Positions 22,464 through 31,690 of a stretch of DNA of 64,000 bases are shown here, piece by piece. Numbering within the stretch: position 1 is the first letter of the stretch; each line of letters starts with the position of its first letter. The stretch is from NCBI RefSeq assembly GCF_017654505.1, contig NC_054538.1, positions 58,651,684-58,715,683 of the forward strand, read 5' to 3'. The notes below the pieces were generated by a model, which was given only the letters and a program-made list of their open reading frames with translations, was not told the DNA's origin and searched no databases. Made by a program: the position numbers and the translations under genes. This DNA is from Polyodon spathula (taxonomy: Eukaryota; Chordata; Actinopteri; Acipenseriformes; Polyodontidae).

Positions 22464-24031
22464 ATATATATATATTGAAATTTAATTAATACAGACAGTT
22501 GTTTTAAACAAAATACCTCTCATTGCTTAAAGTGGCTTCCTTGTAGTCTCTGAAATCAGGACAAACAGGACAATGTGTCCTTATTACAGGATGTATTAAC
22601 CCCTCGCCAGTGGCAGAAACTGAGCTCATGGAAGGCCACATCAATGCAGTTAACTTGTAAATTAAAGAAAATAAATTGACACAAAACATATTGTTAGTAA
22701 TGCTTTTTTTTTTTTTTTTCTTTCACATAAAAATTGCTTTAATGAAGGTTCAATAGGATTAGATAGCTTTGAGAGCCTAGCCCATAGATTAAAACATAAT
22801 AGTGCTTGGCTTATGATGATCAGTAAAAGAACAGCAATTCTTAAAATGAAAAAAAGTATATATTTTAATGTGGAATGAGTTTGGGGGTTCTACTGAGAAT
22901 TCATTAAACAGCAGTGCTATCATAACTAACAGATGAACAAATTGCAATTTTCAAAAGGTAGATAAAGCTAGTTAGTTACTTTTAGTTTCAGTCATCAGAC
23001 ACAAACACTAGAGTAGATTTTAATATTTTGACAGTTTTGTGGGGGTTTTTGGTATATACTAAGGTTCTTAATAATATATATATATATATAAAATGTGTTT
23101 TTTTTTTTTTTTTTGGTTTTTATGTTTTTTACTTTAACACACTTGTTTTTGACCTCTTGTTGGTTGAAACAGCAACTGTATTTATTCTGTGTTTCCGCTA
23201 ACTGATAATTACCCACCAGAGCTAGTTGACGGGCACAGACTGAAGCCTAGACCTACGCACTTTAAAGGCTCAGGCAATCGAATGAGTGAGTGATGGGGCA
23301 GTTCCTGCCTTAGCGCAGGCTTGTTAACAAAGCAAGTCTCCGATAGGCCGATTCAATCCCCGCCTCTTCCTTTCATTCCTCCTGGAGGGGAGGATTTGTT
23401 TATTTCGTTTTCATTCATGACTGTGCCTTGTGTTTGTTGAAATGAAAGCTTAAAGCGCAGTTTATTTTTTATATTTTTGTATGGATTTTACATGTTCTCT
23501 TTATTCTAGATGCAGTCTAGTCTTTTGTAAGTTTGCACACCCTCCAATCTTTTGCTGCTATTATACCTATAATTTTCAGTTAAGAACTAATGTGTAAAAT
23601 ATTTGAATTTGTAATTTTAAAGCGAAATATGAATGTTAAAAATACATTGCGACAACTTCTGAAAACAAATTGTTCTAAACTATTTTCTTTCATTTCTGCT
23701 TAATTAAATAAATAAATAAGGCTGCAAAGTGAAATAATGATTGTTATATATTTTTTTTTACTTTTTCACATAGGCCTATTTATTCTCCATAACTATGTGT
23801 ATGTGTGTCGCTTTAAGAATGGACAGGTGTCACATGAATGACAGTGTTTTGAGTTTATGACCAGTCACTGTGACAGACAGCAGTTTTTCCTAGTGGAAAT
23901 GCAGTATTATTTGATTTTTTTTTTTGGTTTGTTTGTTTTAGTTATGTATATCAAATCCAGGTAAGAGATTTTCATTTAAAGAACCATCTTTATGCTGGCA
24001 TTTAGCCCTCTGTAAATAGTGTGTGTGAGAA
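21060..24031. other. No gene recognised
   Basis: About 3 kb, mostly AT-rich. A short duplication (TTTGAGATACTGGAATGA twice, 22320-22364), TA repeats at 22406-22475 and 23073-23092, and a moderately GC-rich patch at 23220-23400 with a CCCCGCCTC box. Frames of 60-73 codons show no family features. Confidence 0.5.
22406..22475. repeat. (TA)n microsatellite
   Basis: Long TA repeat with one ATTA break. Confidence 0.95.
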
Positions 24032-24323
24032 TGTAAGGTTGGCAGGGAAGGGGTTAACTCTCTCCCTGCCAGCAATCACAGGTGTGGCCATTCCCCAGTT
24101 AGGTAATTGGGGAGTGGCCACATGTATAAAGGGAAGCCTTTGGGAGAGGAAGTTGTGTCTGTGTCTGTAGTGTAGCCTACATAATTTTATATTGTTTTGT
24201 TTAACCTGATATTTTGGCCCTTGTGCCCAATTTGTTTGTTCCTGTTCTTGGCGCTTACAGTGCAGCTTTCTTAAGTCTCCTTCCTGCCGGTAACAGCTTG
24301 GGCTGTGTCTCTCCCCTGTCACA
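24032..24323 (+). repeat. Solo LTR, family A-like
   Basis: Begins TGTAAGGTTGGCAGGGAAGG and ends CCCCTGTCACA. It has the GGCAGGGA/TCCCTGCC stem-loop around GGGGTTAA (24041-24070), a TATA box GTATAAAG (24124-24131) and the TTTTGGCCCTTGTGCCC block also found in the LTRs at 8332 and 9653. No clear target duplication. I infer a solo LTR of a related but distinct family. Confidence 0.75.
24124..24131 (+). promoter_or_regulatory. TATA box of the solo LTR
   Basis: GTATAAAG in ATGTATAAAGGGAAGCC, about 90 bp into the LTR. Confidence 0.5.
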
Positions 24324-25121
24324 CCTACCCTTGTTTATTTACTTGCCAGGTTTAGGCTATGCATGTCCTTGTTTGACAGTTTCATATCGAGTCAATCCAG
24401 CTGCGTTCTCTGCTTGCGCAGTCTGTAATTAATATCTTGAGACCCATTTATCATACTTTAAGTACTGACACACCAGGCTATCATGGTGGGGTAGTTTGCT
24501 CCAAACAGGTTAAAATGAAGGCCCTCATTTCTCACTGGTTCTATGAGAAGGAACTTGATTTCATAATTACCCTTTTCAAAAGTATACATTTTTGCAAATG
24601 TTCTCAGTGGTCTCTATGCTGCCTACAGAGGGTTCATTTCTGGTTGAATTGCCTAGTGAAGGAAAATGATGGCTCTGCTACTGCAGGCTTTTCATTTACT
24701 GAATAAATCAATTACTATTGAAACAAGCCTGTGTTATAAGGAGAAAGGCTTGCCAACAACAACAAAAACAACTTAAACTTTTGTGGGATGGTTGGATTCT
24801 ACTTTGGAGAAATAAAAGAAGAGCATATTGACCTTGGTATGTATATGTTCTTTGTATCTCTATTTTTAACGGTAGCACCTGGGTACTGTAAGATCAGCAC
24901 AGCAGGCAAATATTTTTCTTTTCTTGTTGTCAATCGATGTGTATAATCCTATAACCATGAGATCATTACAGATGAATAGATTGTCAAATCACAATTTTAC
25001 CTATTGGGAAGATGAGTTAATGAAAAACTGAAGTTGAATTAAAAATACTCTACCATACTATAGTATTATCAGTATGTACATTTCTAAATTATCCCAGTGA
25101 TATTTAAATGTTAACCTTTAA
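24324..25121. other. No gene recognised
   Basis: Mixed-composition DNA with frames of up to 89 codons that carry no motif. Confidence 0.5.
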
Positions 25122-26309
25122 GTGGAGTTCAGGGGGCAGGAGCTAGGACTCTTCTAATTTTCACCTCCTGTCAGTCATCATCTGGCCCCCGTCAATCATC
25201 ATATAATTCCTCTTTTAAAGCCTATTCACACTGATCTCCCTTGTCAAGTGTTTTGTTTTTCATGACCCTGTCTTCCGTTGAGTTAACCTAGCCAGCATGA
25301 ACAACCTCTCTGACTCAGACCAGGAAATCTCTATGCGGGATTCACCTCTAAACGCCATGGACACGCCACCATTTGCTCAGATGAAATAGCAGGACCTTCT
25401 ACAGTTCAAGCCAAACTCTACCCTGCAACTAGACCTCTTGCACCAGTAACATGGAAATCGAAGCGCCCCCGAAAGCAGACTCAGCCCCAGGACCAGCTGT
25501 TTTATAAAGACTGGCCTCTTGCCAAACTCCGGAAAATCTTGCATGAAAACAACATAAACATTCCGGAAGGTGGCGATCGCCTGCTCTTTTCATTATGTAC
25601 TGTACTCACATTTCTGCTACACCAGTGCTCCCTCCTCCTCGCTGTAGCAGCTCCTCCTCTCCAACTCAGCTCACCGCCTCTCCTCTCGTAGCAGCAGTGC
25701 AGCAACCTAGAAATACAGCCGAGGCAGATCCCATCCAGCAGATCCATTTTAACATTTTCGAGGATATTAAATCACTCCATCAACCCATCGCTGTCTCAAT
25801 TTCAGCCATCAACACTCGGCTTGTCGACATGGATAAGAGGGTCGCTTCTAATTCTGCTGCAATCGCCTATCTTCCTGGCCTCTCATCAGAGACTTTCGTC
25901 TCGGCAGCCACCCCTTCCGTTCCAGCACTTCCAGGTCTCACAGCCGATTTTCCCACCTATAACCTGGCATCTGCTGTTCTCAATAGTTCCTATGAAGCTC
26001 CAGCCATCAGAAATCATACTCTGGCTCCTCATCTCTGGCGTTTGCTCAAAAATCTCACCCTGGGAGAGTTTGTGTTGGCATTTTCTGTTTATCGAGATAT
26101 ATTATGCTGCTTATCCTATCGCCGCTTGGAATTGGATCATTATCTATTCTATATCACAGAATTATCAGTCAGAAATGGAGACACAGTGTTCTATGAGTAT
26201 CGCACAGCCTTTGCAGCCAAAGCAGCTTCAATTCTAGCATCAGACAACATAGTAATCAACTGGGCTGCCTCCGATCCTGATCTAGTCAATAGGGTTTTTG
26301 AAGGCTTAA

Positions 26310-26903
26310 CCCTTGGTGGTCCTATGTCGGTCCAGGTCTGACATTATCAATTATTATTATTATGACAACATCATCAAAAAGACGTAAACCACAGGTCTTT
26401 ACTCGTTTTTTCTCCGGAAAAGGCAGAGAAAAACTTTCAATTTCCGAGTGAGACCGATAGGAGCCGAATGAAACTGGAAAAAAGGGTGTATCTCAGTTCA
26501 ATACACTACAGAGATAACACGGACATAACAAAGGAGGTAGCTGCTTCTGCATCTGGCGCTCAAAGAATATCACAGACATTTGCAGAGCTTTTTGAGATGT
26601 TCTAGTAATAAAATAATGACTTGGATCGCATTATTGAGGAGTTTGGTGATTAAAACAATGGTCAGGAGAGGATTTATCAGTATGCACGTCTATAAAGAGG
26701 TATGTGAAATAAAGAGGTACAGCGAACAAAGGGTGGGGCTTGGCTGTGGATACAGTACTGAGTGTCCTTTTGTGATTCAATGCCTTTTAAATCTGTTTTA
26801 CTCAGAATAAAAAATAAACAGCACATGTAAAATAAACAGCACGTGTGAAAATAAGTTGGACCTGACACGCCTGACAAGCACTGCATAAATGGACTGCAAA
26901 GAG
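26310..26903 (+). mobile_element. piggyBac-like element, internally deleted
   Basis: 594 bp flanked on both sides by TTAA (26306-26309 and 26904-26907), the piggyBac target. Ends are CCCTTGGTGGTCC and the inverse GGACTGCAAAGAG, matching at 9 of 13 positions after inversion. Deleting the element with one TTAA restores the surrounding gag frame exactly, which fixes its limits. Inside, an ATG at 26362 opens a short Lys/Arg-rich peptide, a second frame has EVAASASGAQRISQTFAELF, and the 3' part encodes the Cys-rich tail of a transposase. The catalytic core is missing. Confidence 0.88.
26688..26810 (+). pseudogene. piggyBac transposase C-terminal Cys-rich tail
   Basis: The frame reads VYKEVCEIKRYSEQRVGLGC, then GYSTECPFVIQCLLNLFYSE and a stop. 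Piggybac-type transposases end in a Cys-rich zinc-binding domain of the form CxxC...TRxxCxxCxxPLCxxxCFxxYH. Here the spacing and the CPFxIQCxxxFxS ending fit, with several Cys lost. This is the only recognisable piece of the enzyme. Confidence 0.65.
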
Positions 26904-27190
26904 TTAAGAGCAAACACCTGCACAGTGTATGCTTCTACAGCTCATCTACTGCGTAGCATCCACCTCTCACAGAGCGGCCCTTTCCACTCCATCTCGCTTC
27001 AGGGTCAGATTATCGACTCGATTTTCGGCTTTCTATTCATCCCATGCATCACCTCCACCTTCTTCCTCTGGGAATACGGATAAATAAGCCACAGCATCAC
27101 ATTTGCCGGATCCAAGCAAATATGCAATAATTTCAATGCAACTGTCTGCTAAATACTGCAGGAATTTACATATATGCACTTACTGCGACA

Positions 27191-27700
27191 ATGCCCATAG
27201 TCTTTGTAAAGGACTCTATACTTCTGGCTTTAGGCACAATCAAATCATACATCTCCGGGATCCAGTATCACTATAGCCTAATGGCAGTGTCTTCCCCTAC
27301 ATTGTTCTCTATTCCAGCAGTGCATCTGACACTAAGAGGAGTCATCAAAAGTGTACCCCCAACTTCCCCATCACGACTATCTGTGGACATTTTATTCAGT
27401 CTAATTCAAATTCTTCAAAAAGGCTGCTTCACCCCTTTCAGCAATCTACTCATGGAGACAGTGTGTCTAACCGCTTTCTTCGGATTTTTCAGGTGCGCAG
27501 AATTCATAGTCCCATCAATCAACAGTTTTTCCTCCATTGGCATCCGTTCCTGCTCATTACTGAAACTCACTTCATCCTCCTACTTCGCACCTCGAAGACA
27601 GATCAGCTTCATCAAGGCCAGTTCATACAACATTCATCAGCAGTTAACTTATATATTGGCTTATCCATCTCGGACATTTGCACAGCTTAACAAAGCATAG
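27191..27700 (+). pseudogene. Tyrosine recombinase fragment
   Basis: An open frame of 169 codons. GTIKSYISGIQYHYSL is the end of the core-binding domain; AVHLTLRGVIKSVPP and SRLSVDILFSLIQILQKGCF follow; LMETVCLTAFFGFFRCAEF is the catalytic-domain block with the first catalytic Arg (AFFGFFRCAEF). The later HxxR and Tyr boxes are absent before the stop at 27698-27700, so the catalytic half is lost. In DIRS-type elements this enzyme joins circular DNA into the genome without a target duplication. Its N-terminus overlaps the last Cys block of the gag-like gene in another frame, suggesting a deletion junction near 27200. Confidence 0.75.
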
Positions 27701-28245
27701 CTAGCTTGCCCGGGACCACTAGAAGTTTCCTTCCACGAGGGAGTTATTCCTCTCCACTGAGCTAGAGATATAAATATAGTTATACATTGGCAGGTGGTCT
27801 CTTTTCTTGTTCATCGCATAGTTTTGGGGAATTTCTATGAAGCCGGGGGTCCTTGTTTAGGGGGTCAAGTGATCTCACTGCCCTGACCTTGGGTCAGGTT
27901 ACGCCACCTCTGCCTTCGGATAAGGGAGGTTCTCATCGTACGAGTCAGCGGGTACCCCCAGCCACACCTGTCTTTCTGCAGCTTATGCGCTATTCCTTAC
28001 TTCAAACACAGGCTCAGTTCTTTCTTCCTACTATCCACTCCTACTATGTGCTTAGAGCTCAGTGTCCCAACTAATCTTTCGATTTGTTACCTCCTTTCAG
28101 ATCCCTGAGGGAGACTCTCCGCTTCTAACTTATTCCGTTTTTTATTTCAGGTTAGCATCCGTGATCTACTTCTTCCTCGAGGGACGCTGTGCACAGTCTT
28201 GAAGGCCAAGCTCCTTTTCATCGAACAAAACAGCCCCTTTTACAT

Positions 28246-28714
28246 GTTTTCTTTACTAACAATTATTCTCATAGCCCAGGCTCCCGCGCTGTGAAATGGT
28301 AATAAACCCTACAATCAAGTTGCCATGATTGACAAGATATTCATCTACAGGGCAAACTGTAGATGAATATTTTGAGAGAATTAAACTAGTTATTTTGTTT
28401 TCTAGATATTGCTGTCTGACTTTCCAAGTATTGGAAATAAAGTTCTCAGTGAATAGAAATACAAGAGTCCACAAAGAAATAGTTTACAACCTGCTACTTG
28501 TGAGTCACTGATTGGAAAATAAGTGAGCCAATTATGATGACATGTAAGCATAATAGCCTACATACACCACTTACATAGCCAATGGCTAATAACATCTCAT
28601 TTATCTAACCAACAGAGAAGTATTGGTCTCTTTTGTTGAAGGTAGACAATTTTCTCAGTAAATACCAAAATAACATTTACCGTTGAGTAATACATAGTTT
28701 AGTAAATCTTCATG
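28246..28714. other. Spacer with a perfect hairpin
   Basis: AT-rich DNA. At 28337-28370 ATATTCATCTACAG and CTGTAGATGAATAT form a perfect 14-bp stem with a 6-base loop. No gene. Confidence 0.7.
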
Positions 28715-28860
28715 GTTTACAGGAGGCTGTGTAAAAACAGGCTTGTAACCAGCAGGTCCCCTGTTTAAATCCCAGCTCAGCCACCTGAGCAAGTCACTTA
28801 ACCTCCTTTTGCTCCGGGACTTGGTGACAGAGCCTTTGCTTGATGCTTGCAAAGGAACTC
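28715..28860 (+). repeat. tRNA-derived SINE fragment
   Basis: CCTGTTTAAATCCCAGCTC (from about 28761) resembles the B box of a tRNA promoter followed by the CTCAGCCAC...GAGCAAGTCACTTAACCTCC body shared by many fish SINEs. The A box region is degraded and the 3' tail is missing. Confidence 0.6.
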
Positions 28861-30249
28861 CCTGCCAATCGCTGTGTCTTCTTTTATTCACAAGATTACG
28901 TAGTTCTCTGTAGATTCAATCAACCAAGAAATAAGCTAAGCAACGACAAGATGATAATAGTTCCTCTTATCAAGTTTTTTTTTTTTTTCACTGTAATTTT
29001 TTTTTTTTTCATCTAGACAATGAATATCTAATAGCACTGCATTCAAGGTACAATGTTCTAATACAGTAACTGATTGATCAGGTTTTTGTCCTGTCTGTGG
29101 ATAATTGTTTCCACCAGTGTTACAAAAATGTACAGTGCTATAAAAGTAAGTTAGTACATTTTGTTGACCTAGAACAATTATCTGTTTTAAATACACTTGT
29201 AATTTATTATTTTACATTGTCTTGGATAGTATGCAGTAAAAGTAAGAGTATTTGCTGAATTGTTTTGTATTTTTGTGGGTTTTGCAGAGATTAATCTTCT
29301 TTTGAAAATTACATCACATCCACCACCAGTACTGAATTTAATTGAATAAAGAGCTTGTCCTAGTTTTAAAGCGTGTCAAAACTATATATTGTAACATGCA
29401 TTACATGAAAATAGTTTTCAATTGAACTTGACATAGGCAGAAATGATAGCTGGAACAAAGGAAAGTTTATTGTTTCTGGAGTCTTTACTCAGAAAGTTAT
29501 AAAAATGCACACTTCAGTAAAACTGCCTCCTTACATTATGTCAAGGGCTGAACTTGGTTTAAGACCAATGTTCATTGGTCTCTCTTGTCTGGGTAATGAT
29601 AGACAAGTTAGGGACACCTTCTGGCATATTGAATTTTTTTTCTTTAAATAATAATAACGTTTTTATTGCGATTACAAGATTACAAAACCTTGTACTTTTT
29701 TTTAATGATGTAAACATCAACTAGACTGTTTGCTTACAGGTGTGGGTGTATGAATGGGTTATCTCACAACACTGTTGCAGCGTAAATGAGTGGGATCCTT
29801 CAAGCGATATTTTTGAGATCAGTTCGCTCCTTGGAACCAGACCAAGGCAAAAGAGCTGAATCAAACCTCAGTAAACAATCCCCAATCAGTCAGTTTGAGG
29901 AAACACACCATATAAATAAATATATAAATCTCTACACATTTGTATTATTGAAACCCAAAGTGTTTAAATATTAAAAACCAGTGTTTTTTTTTTTCCCAGC
30001 TGAGAATCTGAAGTCTAAGGTCCTGTCTTTTTCTAAGAAATGCTGGAAAACCGTAAGGTCAGAGATACACAAGCATTTTTTTCTTGGCAACTCCAATTTA
30101 CCGTGTGTCACTAACTGATAGCTTGAGTTGTCAACACATTTTTTTTTCAGCAATTCAGTTGACAATTTTCTACAAGCATAGCCCATAGTTCAGTCAATGA
30201 TGTTGCATTTTCTAATCACCTGATTTCACACTCAATTTGCTGATAGGAA
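28861..30249. other. No gene recognised
   Basis: AT-rich with T tracts at 28975-28989 and 28999-29009, and a small palindrome AGACCAATGTTCATTGGTCT at 29562-29581. Confidence 0.5.
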
Positions 30250-30732
30250 TGTGACAGGGGTACACCCCACCCCTGTGTGTGTGTGCGTATTATTTTGTAT
30301 TTTTGTTGTATTATTATTTAAAAGCATATTGTTTAGTTTGTAAAAAACACTATTTTCTCATTATTTTTTGCAGCATGGATGGGGTTAAAATTCCCCACCC
30401 ATGCTAAACTTGATTTAATTTGTTGCTAATTTGGAGATGGTCACAGGTATATAAACCTGCGGCTTCGGCTGATCAGGGTTGATGTGTTCAGAGGCGGAAC
30501 GAGAAACATGAGTCGAGAGTGAAGGAGAGAAAGAGAAAAGATCAGTAACATTGCTACCCATGTTGGTTTTACACCAGCACGATACTGGTTTGTTCTGTGT
30601 CTGTTTTGGCCACTGTGCCATTTTGTTTTGTTCAGTGTTTTGTTTGTTAAAATATTTTATTTATAATAAACCTGCACAACAGTGCATTCACTCACAAAAC
30701 TGTTGCTTGTCTATGTTCCTGACGTCACCACA
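30250..30732 (+). repeat. LTR-like repeat, family B, best copy
   Basis: Begins TGTGACAGGGGTACACCCCA, which folds as ACAGGGG/CCCCTGT, then a GCATGGATGGGGTTAAAATT stem-loop (30373-30404), a TATA box GTATATAAA, CGGCTTCGGCTG, TTTTGGCCACTGTGCC, AATAAA-like sequence and an end at GACGTCACCACA. TG...CA ends and this order fit an LTR. GAATG occurs at both edges (30247-30251 and 30735-30739), a possible but shifted target duplication. Confidence 0.65.
30448..30456 (+). promoter_or_regulatory. TATA box of the family B LTR
   Basis: GTATATAAA within CACAGGTATATAAACCTGCG, upstream of the GCTTCGGCTG block. The two other copies have lost this box. Confidence 0.5.
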
Positions 30733-31204
30733 GAGAATGTCTATGGGATGTTAGAAGTGTGGAATATAAAGACTGCAATAAAAAAAGATGAATATATGTA
30801 ATTAGCAAATATTTTCAGGAAATCACTAGCCAAGGTAAAAGACAAACTTGACAAAAAATGTAGTTGTTGCCAGATGGTCAGGAGTAGAAACCAACTCCCT
30901 CATTGCATTTTGTCTTGCAATGATCAGACTCTCTTGTGTCAACAGGGAAATGCGAGATAATTAAAGAGAAAGGATCCGCACACCAAAGTAGATGAGGTGC
31001 AAGTTCACAGGCTGAAACCATAAATCAGTCTAGAGAAAGAACCACACACTCAATTGCTGTCCAAAATGTTATATATTTAATTCATAAAAATATATTGCCA
31101 ACGTTTCGACACAGACGTGCCTTCATCAAGGTGCAGATTTCCCAGTCCTGCAGCTCCTGCATCAAAGCATGGTGTCCTCCATACCTGTTTCTGTGTAAAC
31201 AGGC
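30733..31204. repeat. Spacer with possible retroelement end
   Basis: At 31088-31132 the sequence GCCAACGTTTCGACACAGAC followed by GTGCCTTCATCAAGGTGC is a motif I have seen repeatedly in vertebrate repeats, possibly Penelope-like. The minus strand would read LDEGTSVSKRWQ. Family not assigned. Confidence 0.35.
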
Positions 31205-31347
31205 ACCATCTTAAACAGTATATAAGGACCTTTTTATTTTATTGTGTTACATGTTCCCATGCTACAACTGTTTACTTGTGGTGTGTGTATTGTTTTAATT
31301 ATTATTTTTTTTTTTTACATTTTGACCACTTTTAAAAAAAAAAAAAT

Positions 31348-31379
<32 letters not shown>

Positions 31380-31690
31380 AATAATTTCATTCCATGCTTC
31401 AAGATGGCTTCACATGTATCTGCACTGAGAATGATTTACCAATGAGCAGGAGGATGACAGGAAATGTACTACATGTATGGATGATGGGAAATGTAGTTCT
31501 GAGTAGTCCATGTGGTATATGTGAAGCCATCTTGAGACAGGGAATGCAATTTAAAAGTTTAAAAACTTGTCAAAATGTAAAACAAAAAAATAAAACAATA
31601 CACACACCTTAGGTAAGCAATTGTAGCAACACATAGGAACATGTAACACGATAAAATAAAAAGGTCCTTATTATACCCTTTAAAATTGCT
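31205..31690. repeat. 480-bp foldback element
   Basis: The two halves are inverted copies through nearly their whole length. Matched landmarks: AAGGACCTTTTTATTTTAT near 31227 and its inverse near 31652-31672; GTGTGTGTATTGTTTTA near 31282 and its inverse near 31600; TACATTTTGACCACTTTTAA near 31315 and its inverse near 31572; CTTCAAGATGGCTTCACATG near 31398 and its inverse near 31519. A poly(A) stretch (31333-31376) has expanded in one arm. It has no coding capacity; a MITE-type foldback is likely. Confidence 0.8.

Larger units (their letters stand above)
25297..27175 (+). pseudogene. Gag-like ORF1 of the recombinase element, interrupted
   Basis: Starts at ATG 25297 (MNNLSDSDQEISMRDSPL). A frameshift near 25377 leads into a second frame with KDWPLAKLRKILHENNINIP (about 25505-25565), a short SAP-like helix motif; a second shift near 25590 gives the 248-codon main frame. 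That frame includes IQQIHFNIFEDIKSLHQPIA and LTLGEFVLAFSVYRDILCCL, a conserved-looking core. It is cut at 26306 by the piggyBac-like insertion and resumes at 26907 with RANTCTVYASTAHLLRSI, a C-X2-C-X4-H-X4-C knuckle in which the second Cys is Tyr and the last is Ile. Further shifts precede the Cys-rich tail ICNNFNATVC (about 27120-27150) and CRNLHICTYCDNAHSLC (27157-27207). Dead several times over. Confidence 0.75.
25122..28245 (+). mobile_element. Tyrosine-recombinase retroelement remnant (DIRS/Ngaro-like)
   Basis: A C-rich island about 3.1 kb long. In order it has a 5' flank with a GGGGGCAGGAG/CACCTCCTGTC inverted pair, a gag-like gene, a nested piggyBac-like element, a Cys-rich gag tail, part of a tyrosine recombinase, and a 3' region with a CCTGACC/GGTCAGG hairpin (about 27889-27905). 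Gag plus tyrosine recombinase is the DIRS/Ngaro arrangement. No reverse transcriptase was found between them, so this copy either suffered a large internal deletion or belongs to a different recombinase-only class. Outer limits are approximate. Confidence 0.75.

Noticed and set aside
23220..23400. GC-rich patch with a CCCCGCCTC box as a gene promoter
   Set aside because: No transcript-like sequence follows and CpG density is modest; too weak to call.
25821..26237. 138-codon frame overlapping the gag-like gene
   Set aside because: Shadow of the longer gag-like frame, which carries the family-like core.
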